This document shows positions 7,927 to 17,706 of a DNA stretch of 64,000 nucleotides, piece after piece. A model generated the notes under the pieces. That model had not been told where the DNA came from and did not search any database. It saw nothing but the letters and a program-made list of their open reading frames with translations. Source of the DNA: Flavobacterium sp. NRK F7 (GTDB lineage: Bacteria > Bacteroidota > Bacteroidia > Flavobacteriales > Flavobacteriaceae). The stretch covers positions 2,849,845-2,913,844 of the forward strand of contig NZ_JAMXLB010000001.1 in NCBI RefSeq assembly GCF_024054195.1, read 5' to 3'. A program made the translations under genes and the position numbers. Positions within the stretch are counted from its first letter, which is position 1, and every line of letters starts with the position of its first letter.

Positions 7927-9498
7927 ATGAAAAAAACTATATACTCATTCTTGGGTGTGCTTTTTATTGTACTAAACACACTAGCACAACCTTTACCTAA
8001 TAGATACCAACAAGATGTTTTCAGTTCTTTCCAAGTAACTAAAGATGTTGTTTTTAGCACTAATATTCCAACTGTTAAATCATTTAATCTTTTTGGAAAT
8101 CGTTTAGCCAATGAAGAATCCTATGGAGAAGTCAAAACAACCTTACGAATGAATATCTACAGACCTTTAAACGACACTTTAACCAAAAGACCTGTTATCA
8201 TCTTTGCATTTGGTGGTGGTTTTGTAAATGGAAGTCGCACAGAAGCAAGCATGGTAAAACTTTGCGAATCTTTTGCCAAAAGAGGGTATGTAACAGCGAC
8301 TATAGATTATCGATTAGGCATGAATATTGGAGATAGAGAACTCTCAAAAAGAGCCGTTTACAGAGCCTTACAAGATGGTAGATCGGCAGTTCGTTTTTTT
8401 AGAAAAAATGCTACAACATATGGTGTTGATCCTAATCAAATATTTATTTCTGGACATAGTGCAGGTGCTTTCTTAGCCTATCAAGCGGTTTATTTGGATA
8501 AAGACTCAGAGAGGCCTGCATCTACCAGAAGCTATTTTGGAAGAGCCGATTTAGGCGGATTAGATGCGATTGGAGATAATAAAACCTACGCTAATGGTTC
8601 TCTAGTTAGTGGAAAAGCGAATGGTGTTATGGGATTTGCAGGAGCTTTAGGAGAACTTAGTTACATTGAAAATAGTTCTGACGTGCCAGGGGTGTATTTT
8701 CATAGCTCAAATGATAGTACGGTTCCTTATAATAGTGGCGAACCTTTCTCTTATATTAGTTGGTTACCTGGTTTTAATTTACCTACGGTTTATGGAAGTA
8801 ATCAAATGAACAATCGCGCCAATACGGTAAATGCAAATCATGCTTTTTATTCATATACAAATCGCGGCCATAATGTACATTATAACGGCTCAAATTTATA
8901 TTCTGATATCGTACCTAATGGCTCACAATATTTCTACCATACATTTTTAAAACCAAATGGAATTACATTAGAAGGCTACAGCTCCATATGCAGTACTTGT
9001 TTAACTCAAAATTATACCGCCGTTGGTAATGCTTTTTATTATGATTGGCAAGTTACTGGAGGAACAATAAACTATAGCAATGCATTTGACAATACCATTA
9101 CAGTCACTTGGGATAGATCAGCTACCAATAAATCTATCACACTGACACCGTATAGTAGAGTTTTAGCAAGAGGAACAACAATTAATTTAGAAGTTTCTAT
9201 CAACTCCCGAAGAATGGATACAAGTGAATTAAAAACTTCAATGGTTTCTAACGTTCTTGTTGCGCCAAATCCTTTTATAGATAACCTTACTGTTACTATT
9301 ACAAATGATTTTCAGGGTGAAATTAATATTCTTATTTATGATGTTACAGGACGTATCATCAAAGAGAAAAAGATACTAAAAAATGAACCAACTCTAATTG
9401 AAAACATAGGAGATGCTTTCCAAAATTCAGGCTTGTATTTTATGCAAATAAGCAATAACAAAGACGAACCCACTATTCACAGAATATATAAACAATAA
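7927..9498 (+). CDS. T9SS-secreted alpha/beta-hydrolase (carboxylesterase-like)
   Basis: 523 residues: signal peptide, then an alpha/beta-hydrolase with an oxyanion-hole segment (FAFGGGFVNGS) and nucleophile elbow GHSAG near residues 176-180. The likely catalytic His is in NRGHNVHY. A PKD/Ig-like segment follows (CSTCLTQNYTAVGN..). The last ~75 residues form a type A sorting domain (VAPNPFIDNLTV..YDVTGRII..GLYFMQI), which directs export through the type IX system. The substrate is unknown; the fold suggests an ester. Confidence 0.88.
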   Translation: MKKTIYSFLGVLFIVLNTLAQPLPNRYQQDVFSSFQVTKDVVFSTNIPTVKSFNLFGNRLANEESYGEVKTTLRMNIYRPLNDTLTKRPVIIFAFGGGFVNGSRTEASMVKLCESFAKRGYVTATIDYRLGMNIGDRELSKRAVYRALQDGRSAVRFFRKNATTYGVDPNQIFISGHSAGAFLAYQAVYLDKDSERPASTRSYFGRADLGGLDAIGDNKTYANGSLVSGKANGVMGFAGALGELSYIENSSDVPGVYFHSSNDSTVPYNSGEPFSYISWLPGFNLPTVYGSNQMNNRANTVNANHAFYSYTNRGHNVHYNGSNLYSDIVPNGSQYFYHTFLKPNGITLEGYSSICSTCLTQNYTAVGNAFYYDWQVTGGTINYSNAFDNTITVTWDRSATNKSITLTPYSRVLARGTTINLEVSINSRRMDTSELKTSMVSNVLVAPNPFIDNLTVTITNDFQGEINILIYDVTGRIIKEKKILKNEPTLIENIGDAFQNSGLYFMQISNNKDEPTIHRIYKQ

Positions 9499-9524
9499 TT
9501 ATATATAGTTACCATTTGATTAAT

Positions 9525-9555
9525 AAAGGCTTGTTATTTTAACAAGCCTTTTACT
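9525..9555. terminator. Bidirectional terminator between convergent genes
   Basis: AAAGGCTTGTT/AACAAGCCTTT stem. It has T residues on the right and A residues on the left and separates the esterase from trmH. Confidence 0.8.
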
Positions 9556-9558
9556 TTC

Positions 9559-10218
9559 TTATAAGTCGTTTTCATAAAAACGACTTTCAACAAATGCAAT
9601 ATCTTTAATTGATTTCCTTGTCCAGTCTAATCGTTTTTCAATAATTTCTTCTTCCGTTAATTGCCATTGGATATTTGAATTTCGGAGTCTATTGGTAAGG
9701 TCTTGTATGATAATAGCAGCAGAAACAGAAATATTCAGACTTTCTGTAAAACCTACCATCGGTATTTTTAAAAAACCATCTGCATGTTGTAAAACTTCTT
9801 CTGATAATCCTTCTTTTTCTGTTCCAAAAAACAAGGCAGCTGGTTTTGTAATATCAAATTCATGCAAAAAGCAAGACTCATTATGTGGTGTTGTAGCAAT
9901 AATTTGATATCCTCTTTGCCGCAACGTTTTCATGCACGACATGTTACTACTAAATTCATTAATATCGACCCACTTTTCTGCACCTAAGGCAATTTGCTTA
10001 TCAATAGTTTTACTATATTTTTGCTCAATCACATTCAATTCTTGAATACCAAATACTTCACAGCTTCTCATTACTGCACTTGTATTATGCATTTGATAAA
10101 CATCTTCTACTGCTACCGTAAAATGACGGGTTCTATTGGCTAAAATTTCTATAAAACGTTGTTTTCTATTTTCAGAAATAAATCCTTCTAAATATTCTAA
10201 TAAGGCTACATTTTTCAT
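9559..10218 (-). CDS. trmH: tRNA (guanosine(18)-2'-O)-methyltransferase, SpoU/TrmH class
   Basis: 219 residues from the chosen start (MKNVALLEYL). FFGTEKEGLSEE, IPMVGFTESLNISVSAAI and the RHFTVAVEDVYQMHNTSAVMR opening are the SPOUT knot and TrmH signatures. It methylates the 2'-OH of G18 in the tRNA D-loop. A longer ATG start exists at 10242, but a TAnnTTTG element lies between the two starts, so the inner ATG is preferred and the mRNA would be nearly leaderless. Confidence 0.92.
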   Translation of the reverse strand: MKNVALLEYLEGFISENRKQRFIEILANRTRHFTVAVEDVYQMHNTSAVMRSCEVFGIQELNVIEQKYSKTIDKQIALGAEKWVDINEFSSNMSCMKTLRQRGYQIIATTPHNESCFLHEFDITKPAALFFGTEKEGLSEEVLQHADGFLKIPMVGFTESLNISVSAAIIIQDLTNRLRNSNIQWQLTEEEIIEKRLDWTRKSIKDIAFVESRFYENDL

Positions 10219-10223
10219 TGGAG

Positions 10224-10231
10224 CCAAATTT
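10224..10231 (-). promoter_or_regulatory. -7 element that decides the trmH start
   Basis: On the minus strand TAAATTTG (TAnnTTTG) ends about 5 nt before ATG AAA AAT GTA. Transcription from it could not include the upstream ATG at 10242. Confidence 0.5.
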
Positions 10232-10266
10232 AGCAAAGCCAAGGATAAATTAAAAATTATATTAAA

Positions 10267-10875
10267 TTATAATTCTATCTTTTTAATTTCTGTCCATGTT
10301 GTTAATTGATAGGAGTTCGTTATTAGGTCATTTGGAAATTTAATAACTAAAGAAAGTACTTCTTCTTTTTCTTTATCTATAGCATTCGCATTTGGAAAGA
10401 ATAAGAAATCTAGAAAAGATAAATTCTCTCTATTTTTTACACCTGCAAATAATGAAACTTCATCAGAAACATAACTCAAAGGCTCAGAATCTTTTGGAGT
10501 AATAATTACGCTCCCTAATAAATGGTTCTCATTTAAAATGGTTTCTTCCGTTACTCTCTCTTTAACGATAGGTCCGTAAAAATAAATTCTTCCTTTATTG
10601 GCTTTAGCCTGAATTACAAATTCTTGATTATTGGCATTTGTAAGATTAAATTCTAAATAAAAAGGAGTAGTCTCATAAATGGATTTTCCTAAAAAATTCT
10701 TTACATCTGCAGCTAAAACTACATTTTGATAATCAGAGGTATATGAACTATAACTATTAGTGATTTTTGGACTTACAACAGGTCTTAAATTACTAGTATT
10801 TAAACCAGAACTGATTAGCAAAGTTCCTAAAATAACAAATACAATTAACTCGAGAAATAATTTTACTTTTTTCAT
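10267..10875 (-). CDS. Membrane-anchored protein of unknown function, divergent from an ECF sigma gene
   Basis: 202 residues from ATG at 10875 (MKKVKLFLELIVFVIL). There is one N-terminal membrane segment, then an extracytoplasmic beta-rich domain (YTSDYQNVVLAADVKNFLGK..). I do not recognise a family. Longer starts would run into the sigma-factor gene on the other strand and add a cysteine-rich segment with no support, so they were rejected. The divergent arrangement with the sigma factor suggests shared regulation but does not prove it. Confidence 0.6.
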   Translation of the reverse strand: MKKVKLFLELIVFVILGTLLISSGLNTSNLRPVVSPKITNSYSSYTSDYQNVVLAADVKNFLGKSIYETTPFYLEFNLTNANNQEFVIQAKANKGRIYFYGPIVKERVTEETILNENHLLGSVIITPKDSEPLSYVSDEVSLFAGVKNRENLSFLDFLFFPNANAIDKEKEEVLSLVIKFPNDLITNSYQLTTWTEIKKIEL

Positions 10876-10984
10876 GACGGCAATCATTGAGTGGTTAATA
10901 TAAAATGATATACGAGATAAATAAAAAATTGGTTTTAAAAAGAGGCCATTTTTTTTGTATATTAGCAATAACTTAAAAAATTCT

Positions 10985-11515
10985 ATGGAACAAGAACAAT
11001 TACTTAAAGAATTACTTAGTAAAAGTGATCGATCATTTACCTTGTTATATGACAATTATTCAAAAAGTTTGTATGCTGTCATTTTCAATTTAATAAAAAA
11101 CAGAGAAGAAGCCGAAGATGTGCTTCAAGAAGCTTTTGTTAAAATTTGGAATAATATTGATTCTTATAATGAATCAAAAGGAAGATTATACACTTGGATG
11201 CTAAACATTACCCGCAATACTACCATTGATAAATTGAGATCTAAAGGCTATAATAATAGTCAAAAAAACCATTCTGCAGATAACTTCGTATATATGCTTG
11301 AAGACAATTCGAAGACAGTCAACAAGATAGATGCCATTGGAATAAGTAGGTTTATAAAAAAATTAAAACCGAAGTGTATTCAAATTATTGAATTGCTATT
11401 TTTTCAAGGTTATACACAACAAGAAGCATCTGAAGAATTAGAAATACCTTTAGGAACCGTAAAAACGCAAAACAGAAATTGCATGAACGAATTAAGAACA
11501 ATGATCAATGAATAG
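10985..11515 (+). CDS. ECF-type RNA polymerase sigma factor
   Basis: 176 residues. Region 2 (FTLLYDNYSKSLYAVIF..EDVLQEAFVKIWNNI) and region 4 (KPKCIQIIELLFFQGYTQQEASEELEIPLGTVKT) are clear. A TTG start at 10955 would add ten residues, but the ATG at 10985 fits the usual N terminus. Its last 8 nt overlap the next gene, an anti-sigma factor, in the normal sigma/anti-sigma order. Confidence 0.92.
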   Translation: MEQEQLLKELLSKSDRSFTLLYDNYSKSLYAVIFNLIKNREEAEDVLQEAFVKIWNNIDSYNESKGRLYTWMLNITRNTTIDKLRSKGYNNSQKNHSADNFVYMLEDNSKTVNKIDAIGISRFIKKLKPKCIQIIELLFFQGYTQQEASEELEIPLGTVKTQNRNCMNELRTMINE

Positions 11516-12290
11516 TAGAGAATTAATAGAATCTGGTACATTAGAACTCTTTGTTTTTGGAAAACTAACAGAAGAAGAAAACAAAAATGTAATAGATATG
11601 GCTAAAAAACACCCTGAAGTTCAGGAAGAAATTTTAGCAATTGAAAACGCTGTTATTAACCTTTCGCAAAGCGTAGCTCCACATTTATCTGCCACTAATT
11701 ATGAAAAAATTAGACAAAAAATTTTAGGTAAAAATGGTGTAATTGCACTGCAAAGAAAACCGTCATGGACAAACTATATTGGTTGGGCTGCAGCCGCTAT
11801 ATTTGTAATTGGATTTGGTTTCCAATATCTTAAATGGAATGATTCGCAAACAACTATTGAACAATTAAGTACTGAAAAAAGTAATATGCAAAGATTGATT
11901 GTTGATTTAGAATTGGAAAAACAAGAAGCTGAAAAAGTATTAGCGATTGTAAGAGACAACAACAATATTCAAGTAGCCTTAGGTGGTCAAGAAGTAGCGC
12001 CTAATGCTTATGCTAAAGCTTATTACAATAAAGAAACCAAAGAAGTATACATTGATGCTTCTGGATTACCAACACCTCCAGAAGGAAAAGTATATCAAGT
12101 TTGGGGATTAAAATTAGACCCTTTAACGCCTAAAAGTATTGGTCTATTAAATGATTTTGCATCAAATTCTACAAAAGTATTTAAAGTAGACAAAGCAGAA
12201 GAAGCAGAAGCCTTTGGAATTACCTTAGAGCCTGCTGGAGGAAGCCAAAGTCCTACTCTAGAACAATTATACACTTTAGGAAAAGTATAA
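11508..12290 (+). CDS. Anti-sigma-K factor (RskA-like) membrane protein
   Basis: 260 residues. The N-terminal ~95 residues are a cytoplasmic zinc-less anti-sigma domain (ELIESGTLELFVFGKLTEEE). One membrane segment (IGWAAAAIFVIGFGF) and a coiled-coil stretch follow. Residues about 150-260 form the RskA C-terminal domain, with AYAKAYYNKETKEVYIDASGL, GKVYQVWGL and TLEPAGGSQSPT. It should hold the adjacent sigma factor inactive at the membrane. The start overlaps the sigma gene by 8 nt. Confidence 0.9.
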   Translation: MNSRELIESGTLELFVFGKLTEEENKNVIDMAKKHPEVQEEILAIENAVINLSQSVAPHLSATNYEKIRQKILGKNGVIALQRKPSWTNYIGWAAAAIFVIGFGFQYLKWNDSQTTIEQLSTEKSNMQRLIVDLELEKQEAEKVLAIVRDNNNIQVALGGQEVAPNAYAKAYYNKETKEVYIDASGLPTPPEGKVYQVWGLKLDPLTPKSIGLLNDFASNSTKVFKVDKAEEAEAFGITLEPAGGSQSPTLEQLYTLGKV

Positions 12291-12308
12291 AAAACAACCC
12301 AAAACAGA

Positions 12309-12336
12309 AAAAGCGTCTTCAAGACGCTTTTTTTTA
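12309..12336 (+). terminator. Terminator of the sigma/anti-sigma operon
   Basis: AAAGCGTC/GACGCTTT stem with a TTCAA loop, followed by eight T residues. Confidence 0.9.
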
Positions 12337-12421
12337 TTTATCCCAAATCTACATAATACTTTCTTAAGAAAAAAGTTATAAAAAATAACAAACACATACC
12401 TCATAACTTACAACTTATAAC

Positions 12422-12429
12422 TATTTTTG
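12422..12429 (+). promoter_or_regulatory. -7 element of purB
   Basis: TATTTTTG (TAnnTTTG) lies 29 nt before the purB ATG; the upstream TTTG is not clear. Confidence 0.5.
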
Positions 12430-12458
12430 CACTTTGTTAAAAACAACACAACTACAAC

Positions 12459-13805
12459 ATGTCACATTTATCCCAATTAAATGCTATTTCTCCTATTGAT
12501 GGAAGATATAGAAACAAAACTCAAAATTTAGCTCCTTATTTTTCAGAAGAAGCGCTTATTAGATATCGTGTACTCATTGAAGTCGAATATTTCATCGCTT
12601 TATGTGAATTACCATTACCTCAATTAACCGAGGTAGACGCAAAAATATTCGCCTCTTTAAGAGATATGTATACCCATTTTTCTTCGGAAGATGCGTTGTG
12701 GATTAAAGAAACAGAAAAAACGACCAACCACGATGTCAAAGCAGTAGAATACTTTATTAAAAGTAAATTTGACACCTTAGGTTTAGAAAAATATAAAGAA
12801 TTTATCCATTTTGGATTAACTTCTCAAGATATCAACAATACAGCAATTCCTCTTTCGACTAAAGAAGCATTCGAAAATGTATATTTACCAAGTTTAATTT
12901 CTGTAATTCAAAAATTAAAAGAGTTAAGTGTCGAATGGGCAAACGTACCTATGTTAGCTAGAACACACGGTCAACCAGCTTCACCTACTCGCTTAGGAAA
13001 AGAAATTTTAGTATTTGTAGAACGACTAGAAGAACAAATGCGTTTGCTATTTAATGTCCCTTTCGCAGCTAAATTTGGTGGGGCAACTGGAAATTATAAC
13101 GCGCACAAGGTTGCTTATCCAAGTATTGATTGGAAACAATTTGGAACCGATTTCGTAGAAAACAGTTTGGGTCTACACCACTCCTTTCCAACCACACAAA
13201 TTGAGCATTACGATCATTTTGCTGCTTTTTTTGATGCATTAAAAAGAATCAATACTATATTAATTGATTTAGATAGAGACATTTGGACGTATGTTTCTAT
13301 GGATTATTTCAAACAAAAAATCAAAGCAGGAGAAATTGGATCTTCCGCTATGCCACATAAAGTAAACCCTATCGATTTTGAAAATAGCGAAGGAAACTTA
13401 GGCATTGCCAATGCTATTTTTGAGCATCTTTCAGCCAAATTACCGATTTCAAGATTACAACGTGATTTAACTGATAGTACCGTTTTACGTAACGTAGGGG
13501 TTCCTTTTGGACATACTATAATTGCTTTTGAAGCCACTTTAAAAGGCTTGAATAAATTATTATTGAATGAAGTTAAGTTTGAAGAAGATTTAGAGAAAAA
13601 TTGGGCAGTTGTAGCTGAAGCGATTCAGACTATTTTAAGACGTGAAGCCTATCCTAATCCTTACGAAGCCTTAAAAGAATTAACCCGAACCAATTCGGTA
13701 ATTAATAAACAAGCCATCCATAACTTTATTGAAACTTTGAATGTTTCAGACACTATTAAAAACGAACTAAAACAAATTACACCAAGTAATTATATAGGAA
13801 TTTAA
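12459..13805 (+). CDS. purB: Adenylosuccinate lyase
   Basis: 448 residues, the normal length. The fumarase/ASL superfamily signature GSSAMPHKVNPIDFENSEGN is present, with the TSQDINNTA and ARTHGQPASPT motifs that supply active-site residues. It acts twice in purine synthesis, splitting SAICAR and adenylosuccinate to release fumarate. It is a single-gene unit with its own -7 element and terminator. Confidence 0.96.
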   Translation: MSHLSQLNAISPIDGRYRNKTQNLAPYFSEEALIRYRVLIEVEYFIALCELPLPQLTEVDAKIFASLRDMYTHFSSEDALWIKETEKTTNHDVKAVEYFIKSKFDTLGLEKYKEFIHFGLTSQDINNTAIPLSTKEAFENVYLPSLISVIQKLKELSVEWANVPMLARTHGQPASPTRLGKEILVFVERLEEQMRLLFNVPFAAKFGGATGNYNAHKVAYPSIDWKQFGTDFVENSLGLHHSFPTTQIEHYDHFAAFFDALKRINTILIDLDRDIWTYVSMDYFKQKIKAGEIGSSAMPHKVNPIDFENSEGNLGIANAIFEHLSAKLPISRLQRDLTDSTVLRNVGVPFGHTIIAFEATLKGLNKLLLNEVKFEEDLEKNWAVVAEAIQTILRREAYPNPYEALKELTRTNSVINKQAIHNFIETLNVSDTIKNELKQITPSNYIGI

Positions 13806-13838
13806 AACTAAATTCTTGATTCACTTTAAATATAAATT

Positions 13839-13870
13839 CCTCAATTGTAAAGTCGATTGAGGTTTTTTTA
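13839..13870 (+). terminator. Terminator of purB
   Basis: CCTCAAT/ATTGAGG stem with a 10-nt loop, then seven T residues. Confidence 0.85.
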
Positions 13871-13948
13871 TTCCTATACCTTCAAAAATGACAAAAATGA
13901 TTTAATAAAAATCAAACCTCTTTCCTTTTTAAACAAATCAAATTACTG

Positions 13949-13956
13949 TAATTTTG
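13949..13956 (+). promoter_or_regulatory. -7 element of the PLP enzyme gene
   Basis: TAATTTTG (TAnnTTTG) lies 21 nt before the ATG. Confidence 0.5.
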
Positions 13957-13977
13957 TATCAATTTTAAAAGAAAAAA

Positions 13978-15822
13978 ATGAAAGCAAATCATACACTAGA
14001 ATATATCCATGAAGTACTAAAAAACTGTCCAAAAGATTGGATTCAACTCACCACACATCGTTTAGATATTTATACAGAAGAAGAAGCTAAAATCCAATTT
14101 TTAGACCAATTTGAAAATTTATTTAATTCTAATAATGCCACAACAGCAGCTTTAAGTAAATTACCAACCGCATATGACTACATTCGATTAGGACATCCTC
14201 TTTCTTGCGTTTTGGAATGGGGAATCGCAAAACTACATAACCTTAAACCAGAACAAGTCATTAGTTTTTCTTCGAAAATTGTTCCAATATTAGCCATTTT
14301 AAGAAAAAATGCATTGGAAAATAAAAACACAAAAATAGTATATACCGATGAATTGCCTGAATCTTTTACTACTCAAATCATCAAAGAAGTATATGGTTAT
14401 CAATTTGAAACACAAAAAATTGATAGTCTTGCCTCGCTCTCAAAATACAATGGAACCACTGTTTTTGTAACCCAACAAGAAGACATTCCAACTATAGATT
14501 TTAATCCAACAATAGATTTTTATATTTCAAACATTTCTGATTTAGGAAGTATCTTAGTGGTAAATGGAAAAGAAAACGATACATATATATCTGAAATTCA
14601 ACACGTACGCCGAAGAGAAACAATAGCTATGACACCTTCCAATTGTTTCACAGCCTTACATCTATTAGTAAAAAATACTGATTTTTCAGCTCCTAAATAT
14701 GCTGTTGAAAACCACAAATCTGCAGTACTAAAATCCATTACTACCATTACTGGTACTTCTTCAACACCTCTTGTAGGTTCAAGTGGTTTATCTATACAAT
14801 ATGCCATTATGATGGGATTAATTCATGATGCAATGGAAAATCACAAAGGAAAAGCCATTAAATTTATTGTACCGCCCAATTGTTATGGTGGCACCAATGA
14901 CCAAGCGAGACGTGTAGCTGCTTGCTTGGATATGGTTGAAATAGTTGACTTACCCGTAGATGGTGACAATGACATGGTAAATAGTATTGATCGTATTTTA
15001 GATGCTGTAGCTAAAGAAGATGCCATTCCTTATATTATCGCTGAAATTCCAACCAATCCAAGAGTAGAAGTTCCAAATTTACTCGACCTAAAAGCCGTTT
15101 TAAGTAAAAAAAGACACACGCCTAATGGCGATACGTCTATTGATCCAGTGTTTATATTAGACCAAACGTTTTGTCCTAATGTACTGTTTTTAGGAGAAGG
15201 TCAAATATTATCTACAGTAAGTTCCATTTCATATGCTAGTGGTTCGAAATTTCCAAGCGGCGGAAAATGCACGGCAGGTTATGTGGTAGGTAATGCCAAA
15301 GTAGATGCTTTAATGGACAAAATTAATCTCCATCTAACGCTTTGCGATAATGAAGCCACACCGCTTCAATACAAACTATTAGCAGAACAATTGCCTTCTA
15401 TGAATCAAAGAATTGAAGAGGCTTATAAAAATACTCGCGAATTTGTAACTTTCATTCACGAAACCTTACCAACAGCAAAAATCAATTTTGTTTCAGAAGC
15501 ATTAGCGAGTCAAGGGTTTACTCCTTCTGTTTTTTCGCTTGATTTACCAACAAAAGGTACTACTCCTGAAGCAAGAGAAACCTATAAAAGAGCTCTAAAT
15601 CACCGATTAATTGATTTGATGATTACTAAAATCCCAAATGAAAGTAAATATTGTGTCAGTTATGGCCAATTGAAAGGGTGTTATTGGACCATTCCAGCGA
15701 CCTCCACTCAAGGTACCACAAAAGAAGGTGACAAAGATTATATTGCTCGTGTAGCCCTTTCTCCAGATATGGATTTAGAACTACATAAAAAAGTATTTTT
15801 AGAATTTGTACGTACGCTTTAA
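13978..15822 (+). CDS. PLP-dependent enzyme, Cys/Met-metabolism-like, long form
   Basis: 614 residues, far longer than ordinary cystathionine gamma-synthase-type enzymes (~400). The C-terminal two thirds carry the fold-type I pattern: TGTSSTPLVGSSGLSIQYA, IPPYIIAEIPTNPRVE-like strand, FILDQTF and the probable PLP lysine in SYASGSKFPSGGK. The first ~240 residues are not recognised. A sulfur amino-acid substrate is the likely class, but the exact reaction cannot be read from sequence. Confidence 0.75.
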   Translation: MKANHTLEYIHEVLKNCPKDWIQLTTHRLDIYTEEEAKIQFLDQFENLFNSNNATTAALSKLPTAYDYIRLGHPLSCVLEWGIAKLHNLKPEQVISFSSKIVPILAILRKNALENKNTKIVYTDELPESFTTQIIKEVYGYQFETQKIDSLASLSKYNGTTVFVTQQEDIPTIDFNPTIDFYISNISDLGSILVVNGKENDTYISEIQHVRRRETIAMTPSNCFTALHLLVKNTDFSAPKYAVENHKSAVLKSITTITGTSSTPLVGSSGLSIQYAIMMGLIHDAMENHKGKAIKFIVPPNCYGGTNDQARRVAACLDMVEIVDLPVDGDNDMVNSIDRILDAVAKEDAIPYIIAEIPTNPRVEVPNLLDLKAVLSKKRHTPNGDTSIDPVFILDQTFCPNVLFLGEGQILSTVSSISYASGSKFPSGGKCTAGYVVGNAKVDALMDKINLHLTLCDNEATPLQYKLLAEQLPSMNQRIEEAYKNTREFVTFIHETLPTAKINFVSEALASQGFTPSVFSLDLPTKGTTPEARETYKRALNHRLIDLMITKIPNESKYCVSYGQLKGCYWTIPATSTQGTTKEGDKDYIARVALSPDMDLELHKKVFLEFVRTL

Positions 15823-15850
15823 TAAAATCACTATTTTTAACTATAGTAAT

Positions 15851-15887
15851 ATCCTCAATTGCCCTAACAATTGGGGATTTTATATTT
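15851..15887 (+). terminator. Terminator after the PLP enzyme gene
   Basis: ATCCTCAATTG/CAATTGGGGAT stem with a 6-nt loop, then a T-rich tail. Confidence 0.75.
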
Positions 15888-15959
15888 ACAAAAATAACTT
15901 ATGTTAACATCTCATTAACAACTGGCATAAAATTTGATTCAAATAACTAAACTATTTTT

Positions 15960-17105
15960 ATGAAAAACTATATCATCCTACTTCTTACTATACTACTATT
16001 CACCTCTTGTCAAGAAGACATTACTTCCAATTTAAAACAAATTGAAACCAATCTTAAAACAGACAATGCTTCAATAAGCGAATTTATTCTTAAAAACGAC
16101 ACTATAATTAAAGGAAGACTAGGTACGCAAATTTTCATACCCAAAGATTTATTTGACAATTATACCAATGGAAAAATCACTTTCGAATTAAAAGAATATT
16201 TCAGTAAAGAAGACATAATTCTAAACGGTTTGTCCACTATTACAGATAAAGACGAACTCTTAGAATCTTCAGGAATGATTTATATTAATTTCACGGAAGA
16301 AGGGAAACAGTTAACGATCAAAGAAGGTAAAAGATACAAAGCTCAATTACCTAATAAAATTCTTGCCAACAGTAACTTGTATAGCAATGCCAATGATTCT
16401 ATTTTTAAATGGGAATTTATTGAAGGTATTCAGAGAGATACTGCAATTATAGATATTTTAAAAAATGCTGCTTTTGGTATTACAGTAGATAAGACTGGTG
16501 CTGGAGGCTTTTTTAAAAATGTCAAAACAGATAGTGTTTCCATTATACAAAAAAGAGATTCTTTACTTTTAATTAAAAATAGGAAAGAATCTAAAAAAAG
16601 AGAAATACAAAATCAAATAATAGCAGAAACTAATATGGCTGAATTTGATTTTGGAGATCCATCTTTTGGTGATTTTACTGAAACGGATACAACAGTAACA
16701 ACTGAACAACTAGAGAAACAATATAAAATGTATCAAAAATTTTATGACTTTGACACTTTTGCTAGTTCAAAATTGGGCTGGATCAATTGCGACAGAGTAC
16801 TAAATGTAGAAAAAGAAGTTACGTTACAACTAAGTCTAAAAAATCATAAAAATATAACTCACTTCTCAGTATATTATATTTATAAAAATTACAAAACATT
16901 TTTAAAAGAGTCTTACCGTTCTACTCCTGCGTTAAGTAAAAACTTTAAAGTTTCTGGTCGCACTAAAGTGGTTGTAATGAGTACTACTAATGACACTTAT
17001 TTGTATGATTTTTTCTATGTTAATAAAAGCTCGAAAACTAATTTTGAAATCAACCTAAAAGAAACGACTTTGGATAACCTAAAAAAAGTATTAATTTCCC
17101 AATAA
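15960..17105 (+). CDS. Lipoprotein of unknown function
   Basis: 381 residues. The signal peptide ends in a lipobox (LLLFTSC|QED), so it is a membrane-anchored lipoprotein. The mature protein has an early beta-rich stretch (GRLGTQIFIPKDLF..KITFELKEYFSKEDIILNGLSTIT) resembling domains in other Bacteroidota surface proteins. A charged coiled-coil region and a C-terminal beta region follow. No family is assigned. It lies 10 nt before the first CAP gene, so they likely form an operon. Confidence 0.75.
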   Translation: MKNYIILLLTILLFTSCQEDITSNLKQIETNLKTDNASISEFILKNDTIIKGRLGTQIFIPKDLFDNYTNGKITFELKEYFSKEDIILNGLSTITDKDELLESSGMIYINFTEEGKQLTIKEGKRYKAQLPNKILANSNLYSNANDSIFKWEFIEGIQRDTAIIDILKNAAFGITVDKTGAGGFFKNVKTDSVSIIQKRDSLLLIKNRKESKKREIQNQIIAETNMAEFDFGDPSFGDFTETDTTVTTEQLEKQYKMYQKFYDFDTFASSKLGWINCDRVLNVEKEVTLQLSLKNHKNITHFSVYYIYKNYKTFLKESYRSTPALSKNFKVSGRTKVVVMSTTNDTYLYDFFYVNKSSKTNFEINLKETTLDNLKKVLISQ

Positions 17106-17115
17106 ATCTCCTATC

Positions 17116-17625
17116 ATGAAAAATACCATCACCCTACTGCTTCTTTTTTTCAGTATAATAACAACAACTGCTCAGGAAATGCAATTGAATGATGCAGCTT
17201 TAGAAATTGAAATCTTACACTTGATTAACCAACATCGAAAAACGCTTAAATTGAATCCACTTGAAAAAGACGTTGTACTTCAAAAAGCAGCTCAAGATCA
17301 AAGCAATTATATGCTAAAAATAAAACGTTTGTCGCACGAACAAACCGCTGCTGCGAAAAAGCACCCTAAAAACCGCATTCAATTTCATGGTGGTTTGGAT
17401 TTTCATACTTACGGGGAAAACGTTTTATACTTAACGGTTGAACCTAAAAATTACGCTCAAAGTGACATTGTCCTTTTAGCTCAAAAAATTTATACAGAAT
17501 GGGAAATATCACCACCTCATTACGCGAACATGATTAGTGATGAATATGCTTATGCGAGTTTGGCTTTTGCATTCGACCCAAAATCAAGACGTTTATATGC
17601 TACAACCGTTTTTGGTAACAAATAA
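17116..17625 (+). CDS. Secreted CAP (SCP/PR-1) domain protein
   Basis: 169 residues. A signal peptide ends at about TTAQ. The CAP pattern follows: LEIEILHLINQHRKTLKLNPLEKD, SHEQ, GENV and WEISPPHYANMI, carrying the conserved His and Glu of the cavity. The activity of bacterial CAP proteins is mostly unknown. The next gene is a longer paralog with the same domain, so this is a tandem duplication. Confidence 0.85.
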   Translation: MKNTITLLLLFFSIITTTAQEMQLNDAALEIEILHLINQHRKTLKLNPLEKDVVLQKAAQDQSNYMLKIKRLSHEQTAAAKKHPKNRIQFHGGLDFHTYGENVLYLTVEPKNYAQSDIVLLAQKIYTEWEISPPHYANMISDEYAYASLAFAFDPKSRRLYATTVFGNK

Positions 17626-17706
17626 GAGATTTAATCGTTTTAATTAAAACCCATTCTGTATTAATTTTACAATTGATACAATTACTAGTAACCCAAATAA
17701 TTTTTT

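Noticed and set aside
10876-11055. Extended N terminus of the 10267 minus-strand gene
   Set aside because: It overlaps the sigma-factor gene in antisense and lacks a signal or membrane pattern; the ATG at 10875 directly precedes the membrane anchor.
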